Origin: Verrucomicrobiota bacterium
GTDB taxonomy: Bacteria > Verrucomicrobiota > Verrucomicrobiia > Chthoniobacterales > UBA6821
Length of the DNA stretch: 12,284 nt
Direction: 5' to 3'
Assembly (NCBI GenBank): GCA_016871655.1
Contig: VHCR01000022.1
Coordinates: 1 to 12,284, forward strand
This document shows positions 1-6,392 of this stretch, piece by piece. The notes under the pieces are model-generated. The model was given only the letters and a program-made list of their open reading frames with translations. It was not told where the DNA came from and searched no databases. The position numbers and the translations under genes were made by a program. Every line of letters begins with the position of its first letter. Position 1 is the stretch's first letter.

Positions 1-21
1 TCGGGTGTCAAAACTTATGAG

Positions 22-60
22 GCAACAGGCACTTTTTCAGATTAGAATCTTTTTTGTTGC
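22..60. other. Imperfect hairpin upstream of acpP
   Basis: GCAACA (22-27) is complementary to TGTTGC (55-60), and inside it AGATT (39-43) pairs with AATCT (46-50), followed by a T run. It could be the end of a terminator for a gene left of the window or part of the acpP leader. The stem is AT-rich and interrupted, so a role is not established. No convincing promoter boxes or Shine-Dalgarno sequence were seen between here and the acpP start. Confidence 0.25.
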
Positions 61-116
61 AAAGTTCCCCAGACATCTCTACTTTTCTTCCCCAGTCCAT
101 TTTATTATTAAACACC

Positions 117-362
117 ATGTCTGATAAATCTATTGAAGAAAAAGTCCGCGGAATCATTGTAGAGCAACTCGGCGTCACCGCAGAGCAAGCTACTCTCGAT
201 GCTTCCTTTATTGAAGATCTCGGCGCTGACTCGCTCGATACAGTTGAGCTTGTTATGGCCTTTGAAGAAGAATTCGGCGTTGAAGTTCCTGACGAAGATG
301 CAGAAAAGCTTCTTAAAGTCGGTGATGTTGTCAAGTACATCGAAGAACATAGCAAAGCTTAA
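117..362 (+). CDS. acpP: Acyl carrier protein AcpP
   Basis: An 81-residue acidic protein with the hallmark [14 protein letters not shown] motif; Ser39 is the expected attachment site for 4'-phosphopantetheine. AcpP carries growing acyl chains as thioesters in the cytoplasm during type II fatty-acid synthesis and donates them to lipid assembly. The ATG at 117 gives the usual length and the usual start of the first helix ([16 protein letters not shown]); an in-frame TTG at 54 would add 21 residues that do not resemble the family. No good Shine-Dalgarno sequence precedes it. fabF, which often follows acpP, is absent; a terminator-like hairpin follows instead, so the gene probably ends its transcription unit. 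Identification is firm from sequence pattern. Confidence 0.97.
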   Translation: MSDKSIEEKVRGIIVEQLGVTAEQATLDASFIEDLGADSLDTVELVMAFEEEFGVEVPDEDAEKLLKVGDVVKYIEEHSKA

Positions 363-383
363 TTTCTAACTCTTTTAAAGAAG

Positions 384-416
384 TGCCGCCCACTCTCGCA
401 GTGCGCGGCATTTTTT
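384..416 (+). terminator. Rho-independent terminator after acpP
   Basis: TGCCGC (384-389) pairs with GCGGCA (405-410), and inside it CACT (391-394) pairs with AGTG (400-403) across one C/C mismatch, leaving the loop CTCGC. Six T residues follow (411-416). It begins 21 bases after the acpP stop codon. Confidence 0.85.
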
Positions 417-435
417 GTGCGTCCGTTTTTTTGTA

Positions 436-465
436 ACCTGCAACCTCTAGTTCAGTGTTGTAGGT
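436..465. repeat. Small inverted repeat before rmlB
   Basis: ACCTGCAAC (436-444) is complementary to GTTGTAGGT (457-465) with a single G-T wobble and a 12-base loop. It lies 30 bases before the rmlB start. The left arm is itself a short tandem of similar words (AACCTGCAACCTCTAG), like other arms in this window. It could form a leader hairpin; function unknown. Confidence 0.4.
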
Positions 466-495
466 AAAAATATTTTTGCTATTTTTTGGTTACTT

Positions 496-1488
496 ATGCG
501 TCTCATCGTCACTGGAGGTTGTGGTTTTATTGGAAGCGAATTTGTCAGACAGGCTCTTGCTCGTCCTGAAGTTACTTCGCTTGTTAACATTGATCTCCTC
601 ACCTATGCCGGGAATGAGGAAAACTTAACTTCTGTTGCCAACGATCCCCGCTATCGCTTCGTACGAGCTGATATTGCCGATGAGGCAGCCATGCAGAGAC
701 TGTTTTTAGAAGAACACCAAAAAACAGATCAACCTCTCGACGCAGTCATCAATTTCGCTGCAGAATCTCACGTCGATCGAAGCATTCTTTCTCCTCAAGA
801 TTTTATTCGCACCAACATCAATGGAACAAGCATCTTGCTGGAAAAGGCTCGCCAGCATCATGTGAAGCGCTTCCTCCAAATTTCTACAGATGAAGTTTAC
901 GGCTCACTGGGACCGGAGGGATATTTCACCGAAGAGACACCTCTTCATCCTAATTCTCCTTATTCTGCGAGCAAAGCAGGCGCTGATCTTTTAGCCGGAG
1001 CAGCTCATCACACGTACGGACAGGAAGTCCTGATCACACGCTGCTCCAACAACTACGGCCCTTATCAATTTCCTGAAAAATTAATTCCCCTGATGATCCT
1101 CTCAGCAATGCATGACAAACCTCTCCCTGTCTATGGCGATGGGCTGAATGTGCGGGATTGGATTCATGTTTCCGATCATTGCGAAGCCCTGTGGCAGGTT
1201 CTTCTTCATGGACGCTCCGGCGAAGTCTACAATATCGGCGCCGATGCCACGCGGAAAAACATCGACATCGTTCACGCTATTTTGAAACAGCTTGGAAAAC
1301 CAGCCTCTCTCATCAACTACGTTACCGATCGCCTGGGACATGATCGCCGTTACGCCATTGACTCTTCCAAAATTCATCGCGACCTCGGCTGGAAACCGCG
1401 CTGGAAGCAGGAAGAAGGATTGGCCGCGACCGTGGAGTGGTATTTGGAAAATCGAAATTGGTGGCAACGATTAGAAGATGGGAGATAG
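496..1488 (+). CDS. rmlB: dTDP-glucose 4,6-dehydratase RmlB
   Basis: A 330-residue protein of the extended short-chain dehydrogenase family, near the family's usual length. It converts dTDP-D-glucose to dTDP-4-keto-6-deoxy-D-glucose with bound NAD, the second step to dTDP-L-rhamnose for surface polysaccharide. Visible motifs are the Rossmann GGCGFIG (7-13), NFAAESHVDRS (86-96), catalytic Thr131-Asp132-Glu133 in STDEVYG, and Y156xxxK160 in YSASK. Later segments NNYGPYQFPEKLIPL and GDGLNVRDWIHV are also typical. The next gene is rmlD, but rmlA and rmlC are not in the window. The last codons and stop lie in the left arm of an inverted repeat (1471-1488). The stop falls 157 bases before the other arm ends nearby. 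Confidence 0.96.
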   Translation: MRLIVTGGCGFIGSEFVRQALARPEVTSLVNIDLLTYAGNEENLTSVANDPRYRFVRADIADEAAMQRLFLEEHQKTDQPLDAVINFAAESHVDRSILSPQDFIRTNINGTSILLEKARQHHVKRFLQISTDEVYGSLGPEGYFTEETPLHPNSPYSASKAGADLLAGAAHHTYGQEVLITRCSNNYGPYQFPEKLIPLMILSAMHDKPLPVYGDGLNVRDWIHVSDHCEALWQVLLHGRSGEVYNIGADATRKNIDIVHAILKQLGKPASLINYVTDRLGHDRRYAIDSSKIHRDLGWKPRWKQEEGLAATVEWYLENRNWWQRLEDGR

Positions 1489-1626
1489 AAGATAGAAGTC
1501 GAGGCCTTCGGCAAGATTTTGACGATTGACATTAGAAGATGATTCCTATTCTTAGCAACAAATTGAATCATTTACTTTCTAAATTGTCTGCGAAGCAGAC
1601 CACAACTCCTATCTTCCATCTTCTAA
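1471..1626. repeat. Inverted repeat spanning the rmlB-rmlD spacer
   Basis: TTAGAAGATGGGAGATAG (1471-1488) matches the reverse complement of 1609-1626 at 17 of 18 positions. The left arm codes the last residues and stop codon of rmlB and continues as further AGATAGAAG words. The right arm ends 40 bases before the rmlD ATG. Between the arms lies a perfect 6-bp hairpin, GTCTGC-GAA-GCAGAC (1586-1600). No open frame or promoter is evident in the spacer. It could act as a structured spacer or be the remnant of a small mobile element. Confidence 0.7.
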
Positions 1627-1666
1627 AAACTTTCTTTGTGTTCTTTTGTGGCTATTAGTTTTATTT

Positions 1667-2701
1667 ATGAAATCACGCATCTTTATCTTGGGCTCCGGAG
1701 GCAGGCTGGGAGCTGCTTTAATGAAGGAATGGCAATCACTCTCTAATAAAATAATCATTGGATTGTCACGCTCTGAATGTGATTTCGAACATCCTGAGCA
1801 GTGCGTTCAGACATTAAAAAATTTTTCTCTCACCCCTTATGACTTCCTCATCAACTGCGCAGCGATGACAAACGTTGATCGTTGCGAAGAAGAGCCTGAC
1901 TTAGCGATGAAGGTCAATGCAACCACTCCAGGCTTGCTCTCACAGCTAGCTTCTGATTTCGGAACGCGTTTTCTCCAAGTGAGCACCGATTATGTTTTTG
2001 ATGGAACGTTATATCGCGCTTACAGCGAAAATGATCAGCCAAACCCCATCAGTCACTACGGATTGAGTAAATTAGCGGGAGAGCAAGCGGTGCTCGCCAC
2101 CTCTCCACATCACTTCGTAACTCGTGTCTCTTGGGTATTTGGACCTGAGCGACCAAGTTTTGTTGATCACATTCTTGAGCGAGCTCGGACCAACGATCAT
2201 GTCGCAGCGATTGCTGATAAAACTTCTTCGCCAACCTTTACAAAAGATCTATGTGACTGGTTCCAAGTTTTTCTGAATCAAAAGAAAAATTCCGCCTTCA
2301 AACTCGCTGAGACAAAACAGTGCAAGGAGTCGAGGAGCGCAGCTGAGGAGTGTATTGGCATACTCGACGAAGCGAGCACCACAGCGACGCCGCAATGTGC
2401 AGCCTCAGTAGAGTTTCAAGGCGGAGTTTACCATCTTTGTAATTCTGGAATCTGCTCCTGGCGTGAGTATGGCGAGCACGCTTTGAAAGTCGCTGCACAT
2501 GCTGGCATACCTTTGCTCACTACAACCGTTGCCCCCCTCCAACTTTCAGAAATGAAAAATTTCATCGCCAAGCGTCCGCAACATTCTGCACTTGATACCA
2601 CAAAGTTTGCAATGCTATACGGCAAGCCGCTGAGATCGTGGCAAGAAGCGGTGAGCGAGTTTATTAGCCTCCAGGCTACAGACTACAGGCTACAACTATA
2701 A
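1667..2701 (+). CDS. rmlD: dTDP-4-dehydrorhamnose reductase RmlD, with repeat-derived insertion
   Basis: A 344-residue RmlD-family reductase, which reduces dTDP-4-keto-L-rhamnose to dTDP-L-rhamnose, the last step of the pathway begun by RmlB. The Rossmann start is MKSRIFILGSGGRLGAAL; NCAAMTNVDRCEEEP, STDYVFDG (106-113) and Y131xxxK135 (HYGLSK) are seen. The ATG at 1667 is preferred because it begins at the nucleotide-binding strand; an upstream TTG at 1646 adds only seven residues. The family is usually about 280-300 residues. The excess lies around residues 215-247, where an interspersed DNA repeat (2321-2389) is translated in frame just before the conserved FQGGVYHLCNSGICSW segment. The last ten residues (LQATDYRLQL) come from a tandem DNA word. 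Activity is probably kept, as both flanking conserved blocks are intact, but that is inference. Confidence 0.93.
   Translation: MKSRIFILGSGGRLGAALMKEWQSLSNKIIIGLSRSECDFEHPEQCVQTLKNFSLTPYDFLINCAAMTNVDRCEEEPDLAMKVNATTPGLLSQLASDFGTRFLQVSTDYVFDGTLYRAYSENDQPNPISHYGLSKLAGEQAVLATSPHHFVTRVSWVFGPERPSFVDHILERARTNDHVAAIADKTSSPTFTKDLCDWFQVFLNQKKNSAFKLAETKQCKESRSAAEECIGILDEASTTATPQCAASVEFQGGVYHLCNSGICSWREYGEHALKVAAHAGIPLLTTTVAPLQLSEMKNFIAKRPQHSALDTTKFAMLYGKPLRSWQEAVSEFISLQATDYRLQL
2321..2389 (+). repeat. Interspersed hairpin repeat, copy A (inside rmlD)
   Basis: About 70 bases shared with 8297-8370 (copy B) and 12215-12284 (copy C). A and B share 20 identical bases (2323-2342 and 8305-8324) and a second block GAGCACCACAGCGACG (2374-2389 and 8355-8370). 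A and C share GAGGAGTGTAT (2345-2355) and ATACTCGACGAAG (2360-2372). In the centre GAGTGT (2348-2353) can pair with ATACTC (2360-2365), including one wobble. In rmlD this copy stays open in the reading frame and adds the residues CKESRSAAEECIGILDEAS and a few more. No transposase is linked to it. Confidence 0.85.
2672..2695 (+). repeat. Tandem word at the rmlD 3' end
   Basis: CAGGCTACAG (2672-2681) is followed by ACTA and a second CAGGCTACA (2686-2694). The array codes for the last residues of RmlD and ends just before its stop codon. The same ten bases CAGGCTACAG recur at 12158-12167 upstream of feoB, which suggests a dispersed word and not chance low complexity. Confidence 0.55.
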
Positions 2702-2721
2702 TTCCGTTCTTCTCCATCTCT

Positions 2722-3477
2722 GTGAATCGTTTTTATTTACCACCTGACCACTGGCACACGGCTGAACTGGATGAGGCTCAGACTCATCATGCCCAGCGTG
2801 TTTTGCGGTTGCAGTCTGGAGATGAGATTGTTGTTTTTGATGGAGCCGGTCGTGAGGCAGATGCAATCATTGAAGCATCTCATAAAAAAGGCCTCTCGTT
2901 AAAAATCAGCGAGTCTCGCATGACATCGCGTTCCACAACTGCCATCACGCTGGCACAGGCGATTCCAAAAGGCAGCAACATGGATCTCATTATTCAAAAA
3001 GCCGTTGAGCTTGGCGCTGCACGAATCATTCCACTTATCACGGATCGTACGATTGTTCGTTTACGCGATCATAATGATGCGAGAAAAAAACAAGAACGTT
3101 GGCAGTCAATCGCGCTAGAAGCCTGCAAACAGTGCCGCCAAAATTGGATGCCGATGGTAGAGCTTCCTTGCTCACTAGCAGAAACATTAGAGCGTTTAAA
3201 AAAAATAAATCCTGACCAACTTCGCCTCATCGCTTCGCTAGAAAAAGAAGCCACTCCGATGAAAAATATTTTTTCTTCCGTTGAAAAAGTTGCAATACCT
3301 CCCCTTTCTTCTGCTACCATCTTCATCGGCCCTGAGGGCGATTTTACTCCAGAAGAATATGCCTTCGCACGGCATGCAGACTGCAAGGCGGTCTCACTTG
3401 GTCCTATCGTCCTTCGAACAGAAACAGCAGCCTTGTATTGCCTCTCTATTTTGTCTTATGAGCTTAAAAAAAATTGA
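2722..3477 (+). CDS. rsmE: 16S rRNA m3U1498 methyltransferase RsmE
   Basis: A 251-residue SPOUT-class methyltransferase that uses S-adenosylmethionine to methylate N3 of U1498 in 16S rRNA of the small subunit. Seen are the N-terminal RNA-binding domain (MNRFYLPP... HHAQRVLRLQSGDEI), the segment KGSNMDLIIQKAVELGA (83-99), ERWQSIALEACKQCRQN, and the C-terminal knot with IGPEGDFTPEE (202-212) and LGPIVLRTETAAL (226-238), which bind the cofactor. Length is normal for the family. The start is a GTG at 2722, 20 bases after the rmlD stop; no ATG gives the N-terminal MNRFYLP that the family shows. The 3' end overlaps folE2 by 20 bases. Confidence 0.95.
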   Translation: MNRFYLPPDHWHTAELDEAQTHHAQRVLRLQSGDEIVVFDGAGREADAIIEASHKKGLSLKISESRMTSRSTTAITLAQAIPKGSNMDLIIQKAVELGAARIIPLITDRTIVRLRDHNDARKKQERWQSIALEACKQCRQNWMPMVELPCSLAETLERLKKINPDQLRLIASLEKEATPMKNIFSSVEKVAIPPLSSATIFIGPEGDFTPEEYAFARHADCKAVSLGPIVLRTETAALYCLSILSYELKKN

Positions 3478-4321
3478 CGCCACTACGTTACACGACATAC
3501 AAAGCGAAGCTGACAGTCGCCAGCTTCCAATCGATCGCGTTGGCGTCAAAAATTTATGCTATCCGATTCAAATTCGTGATCGTCACGAAGATGGAAAAAC
3601 AGAACATCTTCAAAGCACGATCGCCACAATTCAGTTGACCGTTGATCTTCCCCATCATTTTAAAGGGACTCACATGAGTCGCTTTGTTGAAGTCCTCAAC
3701 TCACACGGTCCTGTGCTTCATGTTCTCAATATTCGCACAATCCTGGAAGAGCTCATAAGCAAGCTTCATGCAGAGCAGGCTCATGCCGATTTTGAATTTC
3801 CCTTTTTCCTCGAAAAAGAAGCTCCTGTCAGCAAAGCGAAATCACTCATCAATTATCGCGTCCGTTTTAGCGCGACTCTTTCAAAACAAAATAAAGAAGA
3901 TCATTTTGATTTTGTCGTCACCGTCATCGTTCCGGTCACGACTCTCTGTCCTTGCTCCAAAGCCATCAGCGAAGCGGGAGCCCATAACCAACGTGGTGAA
4001 GTCACTTTTTCCGTTCGCTGTAAAAAAGCGATGTGGATTGAAGAGATGATTCGCTGCGTTGAAGATGCCGCCAGTTGTGAGCTCTACACGCTTTTGAAAC
4101 GTCCGGATGAAAAATTTGTTACGGAACGAGCTTACGCTAATCCGGTTTTTGTCGAAGATCTTGTTCGCAATGTTGCCCTGCGCTGTGAAAAAGACTCCAA
4201 CATTATTTGGTACCGCGTCGAAGCAGAAAACTTCGAATCAATCCACAATCACAATGCGTATGCATTGATTGAGAGGCCTGCTGCAAAGCAACGGGCTTCT
4301 CAATCAAGTGAAAGTGACTAG
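3458..4321 (+). CDS. folE2: GTP cyclohydrolase FolE2 (type IB)
   Basis: A 287-residue protein of the FolE2/MptA (COG1469) family, which converts GTP to 7,8-dihydroneopterin triphosphate for folate and possibly queuosine precursors, replacing the unrelated FolE. Evidence includes IDRVGVKNLCYPI (25-37), KGTHMSRFVEVLNSHG (69-84), LCPCSKAISEAGAHNQRG (163-180) with Cys164, Cys166 and His176 in the metal-binding region, the KRPDEKFVTERAY segment, and the C-terminal SIHNHNAYA. The ATG at 3458 lies inside rsmE, giving a 20-base overlap that suggests translational coupling; longer upstream starts would run deep into rsmE in another frame. The last residues after ALIERP come from a 16-bp hairpin and look unlike family sequence. 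The stop codon touches the arm of the next inverted repeat. Confidence 0.94.
   Translation: MSLKKIDATTLHDIQSEADSRQLPIDRVGVKNLCYPIQIRDRHEDGKTEHLQSTIATIQLTVDLPHHFKGTHMSRFVEVLNSHGPVLHVLNIRTILEELISKLHAEQAHADFEFPFFLEKEAPVSKAKSLINYRVRFSATLSKQNKEDHFDFVVTVIVPVTTLCPCSKAISEAGAHNQRGEVTFSVRCKKAMWIEEMIRCVEDAASCELYTLLKRPDEKFVTERAYANPVFVEDLVRNVALRCEKDSNIIWYRVEAENFESIHNHNAYALIERPAAKQRASQSSESD
4265..4307. repeat. Long hairpin in the folE2 3' end
   Basis: Bases 4265-4280 can pair with 4292-4307 over 16 bp, ten of them perfect (TTGATTGAGA with TCTCAATCAA), the rest including two G-T wobbles, around an 11-base loop. It lies in the last codons of folE2, 14 bases before the stop, and has no T run, so it is not a typical terminator. 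It sits just outside the left arm of the 4320-4436 inverted repeat. Confidence 0.65.
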
Positions 4322-4448
4322 TTGAAGTTGAAGTTTTGAATTTACCGTTTTTAGCCTTAAAATATTGCTGCAATAATGGGAGTGTCCCTTTTTTACACAA
4401 ACCAACATCAAATAATTTGTTACTTCAACTTCAACTTTTAACTTCAAC
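4320..4448. repeat. Inverted repeat filling the folE2-dnaX spacer
   Basis: AGTTGAAGTTGAAGT (4320-4334) is a perfect 15-bp inverted match to 4422-4436; a further ACTTCAAC word follows to 4448. The left arm begins within the folE2 stop codon and the right arm ends five bases before the dnaX ATG. Thus the arms span the whole spacer. The ends match those of the repeat inside dnaX (5595-5788): about 25 of 26 bases between the right arm here, reverse-complemented, and the left arm there. The interiors look unrelated. Confidence 0.75.
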
Positions 4449-4453
4449 TCTCT

Positions 4454-6274
4454 ATGAGCTACCGCGTCTTTGCTAGAAAATATCGGCCTCAAAAATTTGC
4501 TGAGCTAGTCGGACAAGCACCGATTATTCAGACGTTGCAAAATGCGATCACATCAAATCGTCTAGCGCAGGCTTATCTTTTTGTTGGGCCACGAGGTGTC
4601 GGCAAGACATCGACTGCACGCATTTTTGCCAAAGCTCTCAACTGTGTGAAAGGCCCGACGATTGATCCTTGCGGTGTCTGTGATGCATGTCTCGAAATTG
4701 CAGAAGGCCGCAACCTCGATGTTCTTGAGATCGATGGTGCTAGCAACAACAGTGTTGAGAGCATTCGGACACTTCGTGAGAATGCAGCTTTTGCACCAGC
4801 ACAAGGAAAATATAAAATCTACCTCATCGATGAGGTCCATATGCTCACCACCGCGGCTTTCAATGCGCTTCTGAAAACGTTGGAAGAGCCTCCACCTCAT
4901 GTGAAATTTCTTTTTGCAACCACGGAAGCACAAAAAGTTCCTGCTACAATTGTGAGTCGTTGCCAACGTTTTGATCTCCATCGCCTCTCTGAAGAGCTGA
5001 TGGCAAAACATCTGCTTGAAATCGCGACAAAAGAAAAAATCAACCTCACTCCAGAAGCCGCCCAAGCATTGGCTCACGGTGCCGACGGAGCCTTACGTGA
5101 TGCCGAGTCGATGCTCGATCAAGTTGTTTCTTTTTGCGGAAATAAAATTGAAGCTAGTGATGTTCAAGAAGTTTTTGGATTTACGCCACGCGAAACCGTA
5201 CATCAGTTAGCAACAGCAGTATTTCAAAATGATACTCCAACAGCACTTGCTCTCCTCCTCGAACAAAGCAATGCAGGAAAAGATCTCTCCCGTTTGCTTG
5301 CTGATTTCATAGGCTTTGTGCGCGATCTCTTGGTTGAAAAAGTTTCTCCAACTTCTGACGATTCTTTTTTTGCCAAGTTAGGAACCTTAGTCTCTACCGA
5401 AAAACTCCTCTCTCTTTTGGAAGAGCTCGGCAACGCCGAAGGCCGCTTACGCTGGTCCACCAATAAAAAATTACAACTCGATATCATCATCATCAAAGCG
5501 ATTCACTTACTCCAAGAAGTGAGCCTCAGCGATGTGCTTGATGCGCTTTCAGATTTGGCAGATCCACAAGCGGCAAAGCAATCAGCTTTGCCGCAGTTGA
5601 AGTTGAAAGTTGAAGTTGAAGAGAAGAAAAACTCAACTACTCCAAAAATTGCTAATCCTGATCAATCACCAGAAGTTTTCAGCACGCAGAAAATCATTTC
5701 ACAACAGATTAAATCACCAGTTGATGTTGAAAATAACAATACTGCGAATGACTCTGCCTTGACTTCAACTTCAACTTCCAACTTTAACTCCTGCGAAGCA
5801 AGGCCTAATGTTTGGACCGCCGTTGCCGAACAACTCTCGACCGAATCAAAATTAAAATTTGGATGGATGCCGTCAGGGAAATTTTTGGAACAACGCGATA
5901 ACAAAATCATTGTTGAATTCCCTCCCTCCTGCGAAGCGCAGACCGAAACACTTTTCTGGCCGCAAGCTCGCAAAAAAATCCAAGAATGCCTCTCCAAAAA
6001 TTGTGGTAGACCGATGGAACTCGTGCCTCAATTCACCGGCGAAGAACTAGCTGAAGAATTGCATGAAGAAATCATCGAAGAAGAAATTTCTTTCTCATCT
6101 CCCGCACCAGCCCCAACTAAACCAGCAGCCCCCAAAGTCTCTTCCAAAGCACCTTCCGATCCCCCTGTCACTGGAACACCACTCACTCCTGAAGCTTTGG
6201 CTAATTTTAAAAACGATCCACTTATTCAAGAAGCTCTAGAAATTTTTAAAGGGGAAATTGTGACCTTGCAGTAA
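4454..6274 (+). CDS. dnaX: DNA polymerase III subunit gamma/tau DnaX
   Basis: A 606-residue AAA+ clamp-loader subunit, which opens the sliding clamp and links polymerase cores at the fork. Visible are MSYRVFARKYRPQKFAELVGQ at the N-terminus, Walker A GPRGVGKT (45-52), zinc cysteines C64, C73, C76 and C79, Walker B LIDEVHML (124-131), sensor ATTE (155-158) and SRCQRFDLHRL with the arginine finger region (168-178). Domain III runs to about residue 365. Residues 381-445 come from an inverted-repeat element, giving LKLKVEVEEK at one edge and TSTSTSNFN at the other. The tau-like C-terminal part follows (WTAVAEQLSTESKLKFGWM to the end), then an acidic and Pro/Ala-rich linker (about 535-575) and NDPLIQEALEIFKGEI. 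Only five bases separate the ATG from the upstream repeat, so no usual ribosome-binding site is seen. Confidence 0.96.
   Translation: MSYRVFARKYRPQKFAELVGQAPIIQTLQNAITSNRLAQAYLFVGPRGVGKTSTARIFAKALNCVKGPTIDPCGVCDACLEIAEGRNLDVLEIDGASNNSVESIRTLRENAAFAPAQGKYKIYLIDEVHMLTTAAFNALLKTLEEPPPHVKFLFATTEAQKVPATIVSRCQRFDLHRLSEELMAKHLLEIATKEKINLTPEAAQALAHGADGALRDAESMLDQVVSFCGNKIEASDVQEVFGFTPRETVHQLATAVFQNDTPTALALLLEQSNAGKDLSRLLADFIGFVRDLLVEKVSPTSDDSFFAKLGTLVSTEKLLSLLEELGNAEGRLRWSTNKKLQLDIIIIKAIHLLQEVSLSDVLDALSDLADPQAAKQSALPQLKLKVEVEEKKNSTTPKIANPDQSPEVFSTQKIISQQIKSPVDVENNNTANDSALTSTSTSNFNSCEARPNVWTAVAEQLSTESKLKFGWMPSGKFLEQRDNKIIVEFPPSCEAQTETLFWPQARKKIQECLSKNCGRPMELVPQFTGEELAEELHEEIIEEEISFSSPAPAPTKPAAPKVSSKAPSDPPVTGTPLTPEALANFKNDPLIQEALEIFKGEIVTLQ
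5570..5594. repeat. Perfect 10-bp hairpin inside dnaX
   Basis: GCGGCAAAGC (5570-5579) is the exact reverse complement of GCTTTGCCGC (5585-5594), with a five-base loop AATCA. It abuts the left arm of the 5595-5788 inverted repeat and is translated as part of the DnaX linker. There is no T run after it. Confidence 0.75.
5595..5788. repeat. In-frame inverted-repeat element inside dnaX
   Basis: The left arm 5595-5621 is built from GTTGAAG words; the reverse complement of 5762-5788 matches it at about 24 of 26 positions. About 140 bases lie between. The arms belong to the same sequence family as those flanking the folE2-dnaX spacer. Everything is open in the dnaX frame, contributing roughly residues 381-445 (for instance KLKVEVEEK and TSTSTSNFN), within the flexible region after domain III where extra sequence is tolerated. 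Confidence 0.75.
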
Positions 6275-6279
6275 CGGTT

Positions 6280-6392
6280 GTGAAGAGTGAGAGAAATTTC
6301 TGTGATATGTTTTTCTGAAAAGACATCCTGTGAAAGAATGAAATTCACAGTGTGAATCTGATTTTAATCTAAAAACACTCTTTACTCTTTAC
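6280..6392. repeat. Inverted words between convergent dnaX and the 607-residue gene
   Basis: GTGAAGAGTGAG (6280-6291), six bases after the dnaX stop, is an inverted match (about 10 of 12) to the CTCTTTAC end of CACTCTTTACTCTTTAC (6376-6392), which overlaps the stop codon of the minus-strand gene. Between them CTGTGAA (6328-6334) pairs exactly with TTCACAG (6344-6350). The structure could serve as a two-way terminator for the convergent genes; neither T run is strong. Confidence 0.45.

Noticed and set aside
1489..1645. Possible small RNA or gene in the rmlB-rmlD spacer
   Set aside because: No open frame with a start and coding character, no promoter and no T-run terminator; the inverted repeat explains the visible structure.
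2281..2400. Interpretation of rmlD as a pseudogene because of the insertion
   Set aside because: The frame stays open through the repeat and the conserved blocks on both sides are intact, so a working protein with an extra loop is more likely.
3069..3386. Open frame on the minus strand within rsmE
   Set aside because: It overlaps conserved SPOUT-domain codons on the other strand and has no motif, so it is taken as chance.
4562..5077. Long open frame on the minus strand within dnaX
   Set aside because: It is a shadow of the well-conserved clamp-loader gene and its product has no recognisable features.
5462..5541. Possible -1 frameshift site in dnaX giving a short gamma form: six A residues at 5465-5470 (codons AAA AAA) with a -1-frame stop 23 codons on, for a product of about 362 residues
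   Set aside because: Six A residues are a weak slippery run, the heptamer is not a classic one, and no convincing stimulatory hairpin or upstream pairing was seen. The end of domain III fits roughly, but that alone is not support.
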